From positions 263,501-327,500 of the forward strand of contig JAHBTU010000001.1 in NCBI GenBank assembly GCA_019638455.1: a DNA stretch of 64,000 nt, given 5' to 3'. Under the pieces are notes generated by a model. That model searched no databases, was not told where the DNA came from, and worked only from the letters and a program-made list of their open reading frames with translations. The DNA comes from Saprospiraceae bacterium. Lineage in GTDB: Bacteria; Bacteroidota; Bacteroidia; Chitinophagales; Saprospiraceae. The translations under genes and the position numbers were made by a program. Shown piece after piece: positions 17,462 to 26,146 of the stretch (positions within the stretch are counted from its first letter, which is position 1; each line of letters begins with the position of its first letter).

Positions 17462-19342
17462 TCAGTCGCTTTCCAGCAAGGGCAGCAGCACCTCGACGCG
17501 GGTGCCCGTGCGTTCGCCCGACGTGAGGTCGCCTAAGTCGCTGATGCGGATAAAATCGCCCGATTCGTGTTTTTGGAGCTGATGAAGCAGGCTGAGGCGT
17601 TCGCGGGTGATGTCCATGCCACGCGAGCGATGCGACTGAAAGGCGGCTCCTTCTTTTTGTTTTTCCTTGCCTTTGTTGTAGCCCACGCCATCGTCCTCGA
17701 TGAGGCAGCGGAGTATATTGCCGTATTCCGCGAGTTGGAATTCGATGCGCAGATTGCCTTCCTGTCGAGGGCGCAAGCCGTGCTCGATGGCATTTTCCAC
17801 AAAGGGCTGCAAAATCATGGTCGGCACTTGGAGGTCGGTCATGTCGGCTCCTGCTGGCGGGATGATTTGGTAAAAAAGCCTGTCGCGGAACCTCAACTTT
17901 CGGTTGATGTCCAAGTATCGGTCGAGAAATTCGATTTCCTGCTCCAAGGCCACCACTTCGAGGTCGGAGTATTCGAGGGTGTGCCGCATCATTTTGGCAA
18001 ACTTTGCGAGGTAGGATTCGGCTTCGTTGTTGCGCCCGGAGGTAATCAGCCCCTGAATGGCGTTGAGCGCGTTGAACATGAAATGGGGGTTCATCTGGGC
18101 GCGAAGGGCACGAAGCTGAAGGCTCGCCACTCGAAGCTTTGCCATTTGTGCTTCTTGCCGGTTGCGCTCTAATTGGTGCCGTGCCTCTATTTCCTCGCGT
18201 TCGCGGTCGCGCAACTGATGGAAGTGTTTGGCCGATAAATCGGTGGCCTTGCGTTGCCATTCGTACGCTTCTTCGTAGTCCTCCTTTTGGCTCCTTAGCG
18301 CGGCGAGATTTTGGGCAATTTGGCTCAAATGATACAGGTCTTGTCCTTTTTGCCCCATTTCCCAAGAATTTTTCAACGATTCTTCGGCTTTTTCGAGGTC
18401 ATTGATTTGAGAAAACAAACCCGCACGCCAGCTTTCAATTTTGGAAAGGTTGGTGAAATCAGCAGGCTTGAGCGGGGTCTCGTATTGCTCTGCGGCCAAA
18501 TCGAACAGCGCCTCGGCTTGCTTGACGTCATCGTTGAGCAAAGCCAGAATGCCGAGATTGCCCAGCGCGTGGGTGCGTACTTCTTTCTCGCCCTCGCTTG
18601 CCACTTCCAGCACTTTTTCAAAACAAGCTTTTGCTTGCCCCACGTCTTGTTGGGCCATGGCCGCACGCCCGGCGTTGAGGTAGTGCCAGGCCAAACGGGG
18701 CTGCAGCCCGTGGCGTTCCACGATGGGCAACACCCGACGGTATGCTTCGAGGCTTTTGGCTTTCTCGTCAAGGTGTTCGTGGAGGTCGCCCAATCCACTG
18801 AAAATGAGTGTTTGAATGTAAAAGTCTTTGAGGGTGCCCTTGTCCTCGTCGAGCCGAAGCATTCCTCTTTGGGCTTCCATGAGCGCGTCGAGTGCTTGGC
18901 GCTGGTTGCCCAGATGGAGTTGTAGGAAGCCTTCGCGGCAGGCTATGTGGGCGCGAAGGTGTGGCGGCGCGTTTTTGTTGAGATATTTTCGGGCGCGGTC
19001 GAGTGTTTTTTCGGCGGCGCGCCAATCGCGGCGATTGAGGTGGATGGCAGCGAGGTCGGCCCAAGCTTCGGCGAGCGAGTCGGCTTTGGCGAGGCTCTCG
19101 AGGATGGCGATGGCTTGCTTGGCGTGTTCGAGCGCCGGCTCGTACTGATGGCGTTGATTGTTGAGAAAAGAGGCGTTTTGGTGATATGCCAGCCGAATTT
19201 CAAAGGGCGACTGAGGCGTGATTTGGGCGCTGATTTCGTTGAGCATTTCCCACGCCTGCTCAAAATCGGTGAATGACAACCGCGAAAGTTGCTCGCATTG
19301 AAAGCGGAGTAGAGGGGGGGCTTCGCTGATTTTGCCTGACAT
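17462..19342 (-). CDS. TPR-containing LytS-type sensor histidine kinase
   Basis: About 626 residues (an ATG at 19366 gives eight more). I prefer 19342 because a TAACTTTG promoter element at 19383-19390 leaves almost no leader for 19366. Residues ~20-370 are TPR-like helices with no membrane segment; a coiled coil (HFHQLRDREREEIEARHQLE) precedes the kinase. The kinase region has the His_kinase family motif RAQMNPHFMFNALNAIQGL with the phospho-accepting His, then VPTMILQPFVENAIEHGL and IEDDGVGYN, with G2-type RGMDITRERLSLL. Such kinases normally drive a LytTR response regulator, and none is adjacent. Most members have a membrane helix between TPR and kinase; I see none here, which suggests a cytosolic sensor. 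Confidence 0.9.
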   Translation of the reverse strand: MSGKISEAPPLLRFQCEQLSRLSFTDFEQAWEMLNEISAQITPQSPFEIRLAYHQNASFLNNQRHQYEPALEHAKQAIAILESLAKADSLAEAWADLAAIHLNRRDWRAAEKTLDRARKYLNKNAPPHLRAHIACREGFLQLHLGNQRQALDALMEAQRGMLRLDEDKGTLKDFYIQTLIFSGLGDLHEHLDEKAKSLEAYRRVLPIVERHGLQPRLAWHYLNAGRAAMAQQDVGQAKACFEKVLEVASEGEKEVRTHALGNLGILALLNDDVKQAEALFDLAAEQYETPLKPADFTNLSKIESWRAGLFSQINDLEKAEESLKNSWEMGQKGQDLYHLSQIAQNLAALRSQKEDYEEAYEWQRKATDLSAKHFHQLRDREREEIEARHQLERNRQEAQMAKLRVASLQLRALRAQMNPHFMFNALNAIQGLITSGRNNEAESYLAKFAKMMRHTLEYSDLEVVALEQEIEFLDRYLDINRKLRFRDRLFYQIIPPAGADMTDLQVPTMILQPFVENAIEHGLRPRQEGNLRIEFQLAEYGNILRCLIEDDGVGYNKGKEKQKEGAAFQSHRSRGMDITRERLSLLHQLQKHESGDFIRISDLGDLTSGERTGTRVEVLLPLLESD

Positions 19343-19382
19343 TACTGCTGTTTCGGAGCCGTGCATGGCTGATATTTTGCGA

Positions 19383-19390
19383 CAAAGTTA
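19383..19390 (-). promoter_or_regulatory. Candidate -7 element for the TPR histidine kinase gene
   Basis: TAACTTTG on the minus strand, exact match to TAnnTTTG. It favours the internal ATG at 19342 as the translation start. Confidence 0.4.
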
Positions 19391-19446
19391 GTGTTTTTTG
19401 GATGTTGGCTCATGTTCGCCGGGCTGAACATCCGTTCGGGCGGGGG

Positions 19447-20763
19447 TTATTGTGTTGTCATCGGCTCCTCGTCGAGCAGGAGTTCTTGGGGCAGCGATTT
19501 GGAGGCTCTGGCGCCAAGTTCCCTGATTTTTTCGGCCTTGCCGATGAGGGTGTCGCCGGGGCGGGCGGCGCTGGTGAGTTTGTTCATGGCATCGTCGTAG
19601 GCCGTGCGGGCGTTGTCGAGTCGGTTGCCGATGGTGCGCAGGTCTTCCACGAAAGCCACGAACTTGTCGTATAGCAGTCCGCTTTGCCGCGCTATTTCGA
19701 GCACCGAGCGGGTTTGCTTTTCTTGTTTCCAAAGATGGGCGACGGTGCGCATGGTGGCGAGCAGGCTGCTGGTGGTGACGAGTACGATGTTGCGTTCGAG
19801 CGCGTCGGTGAAGAGTTTGGGGTCGGCTTGCGCGGCTATGGTGAGGGCGCCCTCCAAGGGCACGAAGAGGAGCATGTAATCGGGTGTGTTGATTTGGTAA
19901 AGCATCTGGTAGTTGGTGCGGCTTAGGTTTTCGACGTGGTTGCGGAGGCTGGTGACGTGCGCTTTGAGGTGTTGGTCGCGTTCGTTGGGGTCGTCTGTGT
20001 TGAAATACCGCTCGAATGCGGTGAGCGACACTTTGGCATCCACGACGAGGTGCTTGTTTTCGGGCAGATGGATGATGAAGTCGGGGCGTTTGGCGTGGCC
20101 GTCGTCGTCGCGGTAGGTGACTTGCGTGAGGAAGTGAACCCCTTTTTGCAGGCCCGATTTTTCGAGCAGGGTTTCGAGTTGGAGCTCGCCCCAGTCGCCC
20201 TGCACTTTGCTTTGGCCTTTGAGCGCGGCGGCAAGGTTGTGGGCATCGTGGCTGAGTTGTTGGTTGAGTTGGTGGAGCTGCTCGATTTCTTTTTTGAGGC
20301 TGGTTTTTTCGCGGGTTTCCTCCAAAAACTTGCGCTCCACGTTCTCCTCAAATTCCTTGATTTTTTCTTTCAAGGGGCTGAGCACTGACTGCAATTGCTG
20401 TGCGTTTTGCGCGGTGAACCGCTGCGATTTTTCTTCCAACAGTCGGTTGGCGATGTTTTCAAACTCGGTCTTGAATCGCACCTGCAATTGCTCCACTTCT
20501 GCTTTTTGGTTTTGCAAAGTGTTGTCCAAGTGAAATATCTGCTGCTCGCGGGCGGCGAGTTGGGCGAGTGCGTCGCGGAGTTCCTGCTCGCGGTGGGCGA
20601 GCTCGTTGCGCAAGGTCTCTGTCTGGGCGTGTATGGTGTCGTAGAGCTCTTTGGGGACAAATTCGCCTGCAACCGATGGGTGGTAGGGCTGACGGCGCTG
20701 AAGTAGCGCCACTAATAATATCAACAGGATGCCGCCGAGCAAAAAGTAAAATGTGCTGTCCAT
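19447..20763 (-). CDS. rmuC: RmuC family DNA recombination protein
   Basis: 438 residues from the ATG at 20763; the in-frame extension to 20943 is not protein-like. An N-terminal membrane helix (FYFLLGGILLILLVALLQR) leads into a long coiled coil (residues ~45-215, Glu/Gln/Leu-rich), then the RmuC core: QGDWGELQLETLLEKSGL, RPDFIIHLPENKHLVVDAKVSLTAFERY-like region, and MLLFVPLEGALTIAAQ. RmuC limits inversion of short repeats in E. coli; the core is related to PD-(D/E)xK nucleases, with the D...DAKV motif visible. The sequence after the core is short and Ala/Arg-rich. Confidence 0.95.
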   Translation of the reverse strand: MDSTFYFLLGGILLILLVALLQRRQPYHPSVAGEFVPKELYDTIHAQTETLRNELAHREQELRDALAQLAAREQQIFHLDNTLQNQKAEVEQLQVRFKTEFENIANRLLEEKSQRFTAQNAQQLQSVLSPLKEKIKEFEENVERKFLEETREKTSLKKEIEQLHQLNQQLSHDAHNLAAALKGQSKVQGDWGELQLETLLEKSGLQKGVHFLTQVTYRDDDGHAKRPDFIIHLPENKHLVVDAKVSLTAFERYFNTDDPNERDQHLKAHVTSLRNHVENLSRTNYQMLYQINTPDYMLLFVPLEGALTIAAQADPKLFTDALERNIVLVTTSSLLATMRTVAHLWKQEKQTRSVLEIARQSGLLYDKFVAFVEDLRTIGNRLDNARTAYDDAMNKLTSAARPGDTLIGKAEKIRELGARASKSLPQELLLDEEPMTTQ

Positions 20764-20783
20764 AAGGCCATGCGTTTTGCTGA

Positions 20784-20791
20784 CAAATGTA
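20784..20791 (-). promoter_or_regulatory. Candidate -7 element for rmuC
   Basis: TACATTTG on the minus strand, an exact TAnnTTTG match 20 bases before the rmuC start at 20763. Confidence 0.45.
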
Positions 20792-20874
20792 GGCCGAATT
20801 TTACTTTTTGTTTGTTTCCAAAATAAAATGAAAAAAAATGTTTTGAAATGAAGATGGCGATATCGTCGGAAACA

Positions 20875-20882
20875 TACATTTG
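20875..20882 (+). promoter_or_regulatory. Candidate -7 element for the small membrane protein gene
   Basis: TACATTTG on the plus strand, identical to the divergent rmuC element 85 bases away. Leader to the ATG at 20977 would be about 90 bases. No -33 box at the normal spacing. Confidence 0.35.
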
Positions 20883-20976
20883 CGTACCTTGCTTCCCAAT
20901 CGGACATATAGTTCGGTACCCTTGCCAACAAGGGCAGAATCACGCATCATCGTTCACCATTCATCTCTATCTCGGT

Positions 20977-21246
20977 ATGTACCAATTCGCTTGGACCCTC
21001 ATCGCGCTGGATGTTTTGCTTGTGTTGCTCTGGTTGTGGAGCCTAATATTTCCGAGGAGCGGCACCGACGCGGCGGGTAGGGGATTGGGGCAAGCCTATG
21101 TATTGGCGCTGGGCATCTACGTCGCGTTGTGTGCGCTGATGCTGCTTTTGAAAGTGAAATGGCTGACGATTCTGGCGACCATTCTGGCAGCCTTGCCGCT
21201 GCTCGTCGCGCTCTACGGATTGTTGCGCTGGCTGAGAACGCGCTGA
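20977..21246 (+). CDS. Small three-helix membrane protein, unrecognised
   Basis: 89 residues from the ATG at 20977. Three hydrophobic segments are evident: WTLIALDVLLVLLWLWSLIF, AYVLALGIYVALCALMLLL and LTILATILAALPLLVALYGLL, ending in RWLRTR. I do not recognise a family. It stands between rmuC (divergent) and the GIN-domain gene (convergent, 21268). Confidence 0.75.
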   Translation: MYQFAWTLIALDVLLVLLWLWSLIFPRSGTDAAGRGLGQAYVLALGIYVALCALMLLLKVKWLTILATILAALPLLVALYGLLRWLRTR

Positions 21247-21267
21247 GCAACGGCAAGGGGTGTGGCC

Positions 21268-21990
21268 TCAAATTTTCACCACTTTTCCCGAACCCGAGAT
21301 ATTGGTTTCTATCGAAGGGCTGCCTTGGTACCGTACTTCTCCGCTGCCCGAAATGGACACGTTGAGCGTTGCCGAGGCGTTGACTTTGACCACGCCGGAG
21401 CCACTTATTTTCACTTCCGCATCCTTCACGGGGAAATCAAGGGTGTTGATGAAGCCGCTGCCTGAAAGGTTGGCCTGCATGATGCCGCCCTCGCCTTGCA
21501 AGTCAATGTGACCGCTGCCGCTCAGGCGGGGCTTGACGGAATGGTAGTCGAGGTCACTTGCTTTGATGTGGCCGGAGCCAGACACATCCAATTGGAGCGA
21601 TTGCCCTTTGAAGGCACCTTGGGTCGTTATCTCGCCGCTGCCAGCGAGGTAGAGCGCGTTCAGGTTTGGCATGGTCACGGTCACCACGAGGCCGTCCACA
21701 TCGCGCACGTTGCGAGAGAAATAGACGTGCAGGTTCCCATCGGATTCGACTTCTGTCTTGAGATAAGGCAGGAGGTTTTCCTCGACCTTTACTTCCACAT
21801 TGTGCTTCATGCCTGAGAGCACGTTGACTTTTCCGGGGATGGAAGCGTGTACGCCGGCAAAATCCGCGACATCGCGTTTTTCGGTCACGAGGTCGCCGTT
21901 GCCTCTGATGGCGGTGGGGTCGCAAGCAACGATGGATAGGAGGGCAGGGAGGAGCAATAGGGCGAGTTTGCCCAGGTGTTTGTTGTGCAT
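21268..21990 (-). CDS. Head-GIN domain (DUF2807) lipoprotein
   Basis: 240 residues. Signal peptide with a lipobox (LLSIVACD). From residue ~25 the protein is a beta-solenoid-like GIN domain: repeated LSGSGHI / VSGSGHI / ISGSGVV / ISGSGEV / ISGSGKV steps every ~18-20 residues, typical of DUF2807. GIN proteins are exported or outer-membrane lipoproteins of Bacteroidota with no settled function. A short palindrome (ATGCTG...CAGCAT, 22019-22037) lies ~30 bases before the start and could be an operator. Confidence 0.93.
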   Translation of the reverse strand: MHNKHLGKLALLLLPALLSIVACDPTAIRGNGDLVTEKRDVADFAGVHASIPGKVNVLSGMKHNVEVKVEENLLPYLKTEVESDGNLHVYFSRNVRDVDGLVVTVTMPNLNALYLAGSGEITTQGAFKGQSLQLDVSGSGHIKASDLDYHSVKPRLSGSGHIDLQGEGGIMQANLSGSGFINTLDFPVKDAEVKISGSGVVKVNASATLNVSISGSGEVRYQGSPSIETNISGSGKVVKI

Positions 21991-22327
21991 AGCTTGGGAG
22001 AATTTAATGAGTAAACGAATGCTGACATAGACAGCATGTTCTCCCGTCGGGGTTGCGTTTTTGGAAAAATTTAGCTTTTATACCTTGATTCTCCAAGATT
22101 TGTCAGATGCTCATGCTCGCTCTCCCTGATTTTGAACAGATTGCGCTTTTAGCCATGCCCAAAACACAGCGGCGCGAAGTATTCACACCTTGAATCGCCA
22201 AGGATTTTCGGATGATGAGCCAAGGGAGAAAAATTATCTTGTATTCCCTGTTTCCTTAACAATTGAATACCTACTTTTGGCTGCGAAAACAATATCGAAG
22301 TCGAATCCGCCATTTTTCATCCAAACC
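21991..22327. other. Gene-free stretch between divergent genes
   Basis: 337 bases without a supported gene. It contains the 6-bp-arm palindrome ATGCTG/CAGCAT at 22019-22037 near the GIN gene, and an exact TAnnTTTG element (TACTTTTG, 22272-22279) about 50 bases before the HTH gene start at 22328. Otherwise nothing is recognised. Confidence 0.5.
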
Positions 22328-23341
22328 ATGAAACACGCTCCCACGGACAAGCATTCAACCCAACCCTCCTTGTCGCAACATCTCTTCGAGGCAGTCCGGC
22401 TCTCGCGCCCTTCGGAGAAAAACATAGCCAAATTGCTTGCCACCGTTTTAAATTTGAGCGAGAGCGCCGTGTATAAAAAACTCAAGGGAGAAAATGTGCT
22501 AACGCTGGAAGAAGCCGCGACTTTGGCTCAGTTTTTTCAAATTTCGCTCGACAATTTTTTGCTGCCAACGAACGCGGCGGTTCCTATGGCTTTTTATCCC
22601 CTGAGCGGCCAAGTGTCAAGCCCTACTTCTTTCTTGGAGCGTCTGCTGAACAATGTGGAGATGGCCAATCAGCTGACCGATGCGCATTTGCACTATGCCA
22701 CCACGGAGATTCCGATTTTTCACTATCTCCATTTCCCCGAGCTGACCGCCTTCAAACTTTTCGTGTGGGGCCGCACCACTTGGGAGTTGGATGAGCAGCA
22801 TGTGGAAACCCTTCCCGAGGACTTGGCTATTGACCCCGCCATCAACCATTTGCGCGAGCGCATTTTGGAGGGATACCATCGCCTGAACAGCACAGAGTTT
22901 TGGTCGCTGCATCTTCTCGAAAACACGCTTAGCCAGATTCAATACTTCGCTGAGGAAAATATCTTTCGCGACCATTCTTTCCCGGTCTTGCTTTTGGAAC
23001 AAATTTCACAACTGCTTGGCCTACAAAAAAGTATGGCCAAAAACGCCGTCAAGCACCATATTGGCAAGCCTCCTTCCAAAAATGCAGGTGCCTTTTTGTT
23101 GTTTCACAATGAAATCGCCCACACCAACAACACGTTCCTGTTGACCTCGAGGGAGGGCAGCTCGGTCTTTTCCACTTTCGACAACCCCAATTTTTTGCAA
23201 ACCTCCGAACCTGCTTTCGTCGAGTACACGAAAAAATGGTTTGGCAAGCTTCAAAAACGCTCGACCTCGCTTACTCACGGTGCGGAGCGTCAAAGAGTGC
23301 GCTTTTTCTCGAAACTTGAGCAACGAATGAAACAAGGATAA
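22328..23341 (+). CDS. Helix-turn-helix transcriptional regulator-like protein
   Basis: 337 residues from the ATG at 22328 (an in-frame ATG at 22190 adds a stretch not like a protein start). Residues ~15-85 form an XRE/BetR-like helix-turn-helix: NIAKLLATVLNLSESAVYKKL then GENVLTLEEAATLAQFFQIS. The rest is a ~250-residue helical region (PIFHYLHFPELTAFKLFVWGRTTWE) found in Bacteroidota orphan regulators of unknown ligand. The gene ends at a strong hairpin shared with the convergent T9SS gene. Confidence 0.82.
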   Translation: MKHAPTDKHSTQPSLSQHLFEAVRLSRPSEKNIAKLLATVLNLSESAVYKKLKGENVLTLEEAATLAQFFQISLDNFLLPTNAAVPMAFYPLSGQVSSPTSFLERLLNNVEMANQLTDAHLHYATTEIPIFHYLHFPELTAFKLFVWGRTTWELDEQHVETLPEDLAIDPAINHLRERILEGYHRLNSTEFWSLHLLENTLSQIQYFAEENIFRDHSFPVLLLEQISQLLGLQKSMAKNAVKHHIGKPPSKNAGAFLLFHNEIAHTNNTFLLTSREGSSVFSTFDNPNFLQTSEPAFVEYTKKWFGKLQKRSTSLTHGAERQRVRFFSKLEQRMKQG

Positions 23342-23345
23342 AGAT

Positions 23346-23396
23346 AAGAGCCACCCCACCAAGTGTATCCAATATGTGCTTGGTGGGGCGGCTCTT
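23346..23396. terminator. Strong hairpin between convergent genes, probable bidirectional terminator
   Basis: 18-bp arms AAGAGCCACCCCACCAAG (23346-23363) and CTTGGTGGGGCGGCTCTT (23379-23396) with one mismatch and a 15-base loop. It starts four bases after the HTH stop; the T9SS protein gene ends at 23423 on the other strand. Confidence 0.75.
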
Positions 23397-23422
23397 GTTG
23401 CATTCAGCCACTGAAGTCTTGT

Positions 23423-26101
23423 TCACCTTTGCACGGCTACTTTCCCTTGTCTGCGCATGCTGCCATCCGAGGCCAATGCTTCCAACCAATAGAGGCCATT
23501 GGGCCATTGGCCCACATTCAGGGTTTGGGCTCCTGCTATCAATGTTTCGTGTACCATTGCGCCCAAGCCATCCCAGACACGGAGACGATATTGCCCATGA
23601 GGCAATGTGATGTTGACTTCTGATGACGCAGGATTGGGGAAGAACCACAAATCACCTTGCGACTCTGCCCGCCTTTGCCAGCGTTCCTCGCCGTTGGAAA
23701 GCGACTTGGAAGCATCAATCAGCGTCTTGCAATAAGTGGTGTAACCCGGCAAAGTAGGTTGCCAAAGGTTGGCAACATTGCCAAACGTGGACTTGGCAAG
23801 CTCAAAATCCTCGTTTTCTAAATGAGCCATACCTGCCATGAACTCCTGACGCACCGTGGCGGGAGATTCGGGAATTATTTCAGTGGCGCAGTCGTGCGTT
23901 TCTGGCCCCTGCAATTCGCGGGCGCAACCCAAGGGTTCCTCCATCCATGCCAGACTTACATCGGCAGCGAATGGGGTGCCGCAGGAAGCCCCTGTTCCAG
24001 CGTTTTGTTTTAGCGAAATGTGTTGGTTGGGGTCAGTGTCTGGATAGACATCTCCCCAAATATAACCCCAAAAATTGTATTGTGCCGGAAGTGGTATTGT
24101 GGGGGCCTTATCCATGTAGCACACGTTGATGTACTGCTTCGGGTATCCACCTGCGAAACGAGTAAATACGTTGGGGTCGGCTGTGTTGGTGCCATTGGAC
24201 ATCTTGTAGAGCAATAGCGGGTCAATGACCAGCGCGATGTCTTGCCCATAAATGCCGTATTTGCCAATTTCAAGGATACGGGCGCAGTCCATCAATACCA
24301 GCCCATTGCTGGCGTTGCCCTTCATGGCAATACCCGTATGGCAGTCGCGAATGGTGGCATGATGGTTCATGATTACGTTGGTCGGTGCATCTGTCAGAGG
24401 GTCGGCCACTATGTTCCCAATACCTATATCGCAATTGTTGATGGCCCCACCATCCATCCAAAGCACCCAGCCACCTTCTACTGAGACCCCCATGGAAAGG
24501 TCGGATGAAAGCGGTTCGCTTTGAGAGCTGGCGCCACCTGACCTGTGGTCATTGATGACGCAGTCTTTGAGCAAGGTGATGAAATTGTGCCTGACCATCA
24601 TGCCATAGCTCTTTGAATTGTTCTGGCTTCCCATGAACAGGCAATTTTGAAAAAGCACCCCCGCGCGATGCTGTATATCAGGTCCATTAACATAGTTGTG
24701 AAAGTCCGTGTTCCTGACCGCCGTGGACGGCCCAGACAACACGGACGAGCTTCCACTCGCGCCAATGACCCTAATGGGCTGGCCCGCCCCATCGAAAGTG
24801 CAGCCATCCACGATAAAATTTCCAATGTTGTAGCCGACCACGCCATCAGGTGTGTTGCCATACACCTTTATCTGCTCCAGATGACACCAACTTGCGATAC
24901 CCAGTTTGATTTCGCTGCCCAACAACTCCACCGCGCCCTCGGCCAAGTCCAATCCCTTGCCGTCGGGGATAGCAAGTGTCGCGTTATCCCTGACTCGGAT
25001 AAAAAGATTGGCCTTGCCCGCGCCTGTAAGCCGGAATGCATCGGCGCTTGGCCCCAGCTCGAGGGTGTGTGTGCCCGTGAAATCAAAATAGCCCAACCCG
25101 GCAAAATGAATGTCGCCATTGACGACCAGCTTGCCTTCGATATAGATGCGCGACTCGGAGGATTCGAGGATGACGATGGCGCCGGGGTCGAGGATGAGGG
25201 TGGCGCCGGGTTTGATAATCAGCGCACTTTGGTCGCTGGTGACACGGAGGGTACCGCCGGGTTTGATGTGGAGAGTGGAGCCGTCACTTATTCTGAGTTG
25301 ACCATGTTTAGCCGATTGGTCTGCCCCAATCACAAGTTTAGAACTATTTTCAACCGTTATAACAGCCTCGCATTTGGTATATGCATTTAACAGATTTAAT
25401 GGTGAAACAGGCTCGTTGCCGGTCGCGTACGCTACTTTACCGGTGTTGTTGACAGATAATTTGCCATTGACGCTGCTGACGGATATGGTTGGAATGCCGG
25501 ATTGGATTGGCAGACCGACATTGTAATAGGTGTTCAGACTGCTTGGCAACAAGCCGCCGGGTATCAGGTTGGCAGCATCCACTTCATCCACGATAATATC
25601 TCCTATTCTTGAATCAAGGAAAACATGTTCTTGATTGGTTTCCGGCGTTCCGCCTAATCCATATTCAAGCGGGGTGGGTGTTGGCAATGTGGAAAAAGAG
25701 CATCGAGAAGAAGTGCCCTGACCGCAGTTGAAAGGCCCATTGATGGAAAGGCCTTCGCCGATGGACAAGGAGCTTCTTGTCGGAACGAAAGAATAGTGAG
25801 AAGCATAAGCGTTAATTTCAATCGGAGTCAATTGAACCCAAACATCAAAACCATTTGGCAAGATATTTTCAAGAATCAACAATGGCATCGGAGTCCCGCT
25901 AAGGGCGGCAAGGTCTGCCAAACCCAAGTTTGTTGTGCCGCCGGGTGCTGTATCATAAGCCTTGTCGTTTTCCGGTGTCTCCACATAAAGCGGGGCAATT
26001 GTTTTGATTTTGATGCCGGTTAAAAATACTTCCCCTTTCCCGTCATAAAGGATATCTCCAGCGGTATCGGACAAAGCGTACCCATCCACCTCAAACTTCA
26101 C
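23423..26101 (-). CDS. Beta-helix surface protein with T9SS type A sorting tail; 3' part of a split gene
   Basis: An open frame of 892 codons starting at a GTG (26101) with no convincing initiation signal. Middle region ~200-650 is rich in Gly/Asn/Asp turns and reads like a right-handed parallel beta-helix (LHIKPGGTLRVTSDQSALII, GATLILDPGAIVILESSESR, DGCTFDGAGQPIRVIG). The last ~80 residues are a T9SS type A tail: FFPNPASSEVNITL, LRVWDGLGAMV, NVGQWPNGLYWLEA. It lies in the same frame as the hydrolase gene 26147-27748, separated only by a TGA, and the 50 bases between read best with two compensating one-base shifts. I treat both as one broken or mis-sequenced gene of about 1440 codons. Confidence 0.8.
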   Translation of the reverse strand: MKFEVDGYALSDTAGDILYDGKGEVFLTGIKIKTIAPLYVETPENDKAYDTAPGGTTNLGLADLAALSGTPMPLLILENILPNGFDVWVQLTPIEINAYASHYSFVPTRSSLSIGEGLSINGPFNCGQGTSSRCSFSTLPTPTPLEYGLGGTPETNQEHVFLDSRIGDIIVDEVDAANLIPGGLLPSSLNTYYNVGLPIQSGIPTISVSSVNGKLSVNNTGKVAYATGNEPVSPLNLLNAYTKCEAVITVENSSKLVIGADQSAKHGQLRISDGSTLHIKPGGTLRVTSDQSALIIKPGATLILDPGAIVILESSESRIYIEGKLVVNGDIHFAGLGYFDFTGTHTLELGPSADAFRLTGAGKANLFIRVRDNATLAIPDGKGLDLAEGAVELLGSEIKLGIASWCHLEQIKVYGNTPDGVVGYNIGNFIVDGCTFDGAGQPIRVIGASGSSSVLSGPSTAVRNTDFHNYVNGPDIQHRAGVLFQNCLFMGSQNNSKSYGMMVRHNFITLLKDCVINDHRSGGASSQSEPLSSDLSMGVSVEGGWVLWMDGGAINNCDIGIGNIVADPLTDAPTNVIMNHHATIRDCHTGIAMKGNASNGLVLMDCARILEIGKYGIYGQDIALVIDPLLLYKMSNGTNTADPNVFTRFAGGYPKQYINVCYMDKAPTIPLPAQYNFWGYIWGDVYPDTDPNQHISLKQNAGTGASCGTPFAADVSLAWMEEPLGCARELQGPETHDCATEIIPESPATVRQEFMAGMAHLENEDFELAKSTFGNVANLWQPTLPGYTTYCKTLIDASKSLSNGEERWQRRAESQGDLWFFPNPASSEVNITLPHGQYRLRVWDGLGAMVHETLIAGAQTLNVGQWPNGLYWLEALASDGSMRRQGKVAVQR

Positions 26102-26146
26102 AAAAACCGTCCAATAAATCGCGGTTGGTGGCAGGATTGAGATAAT

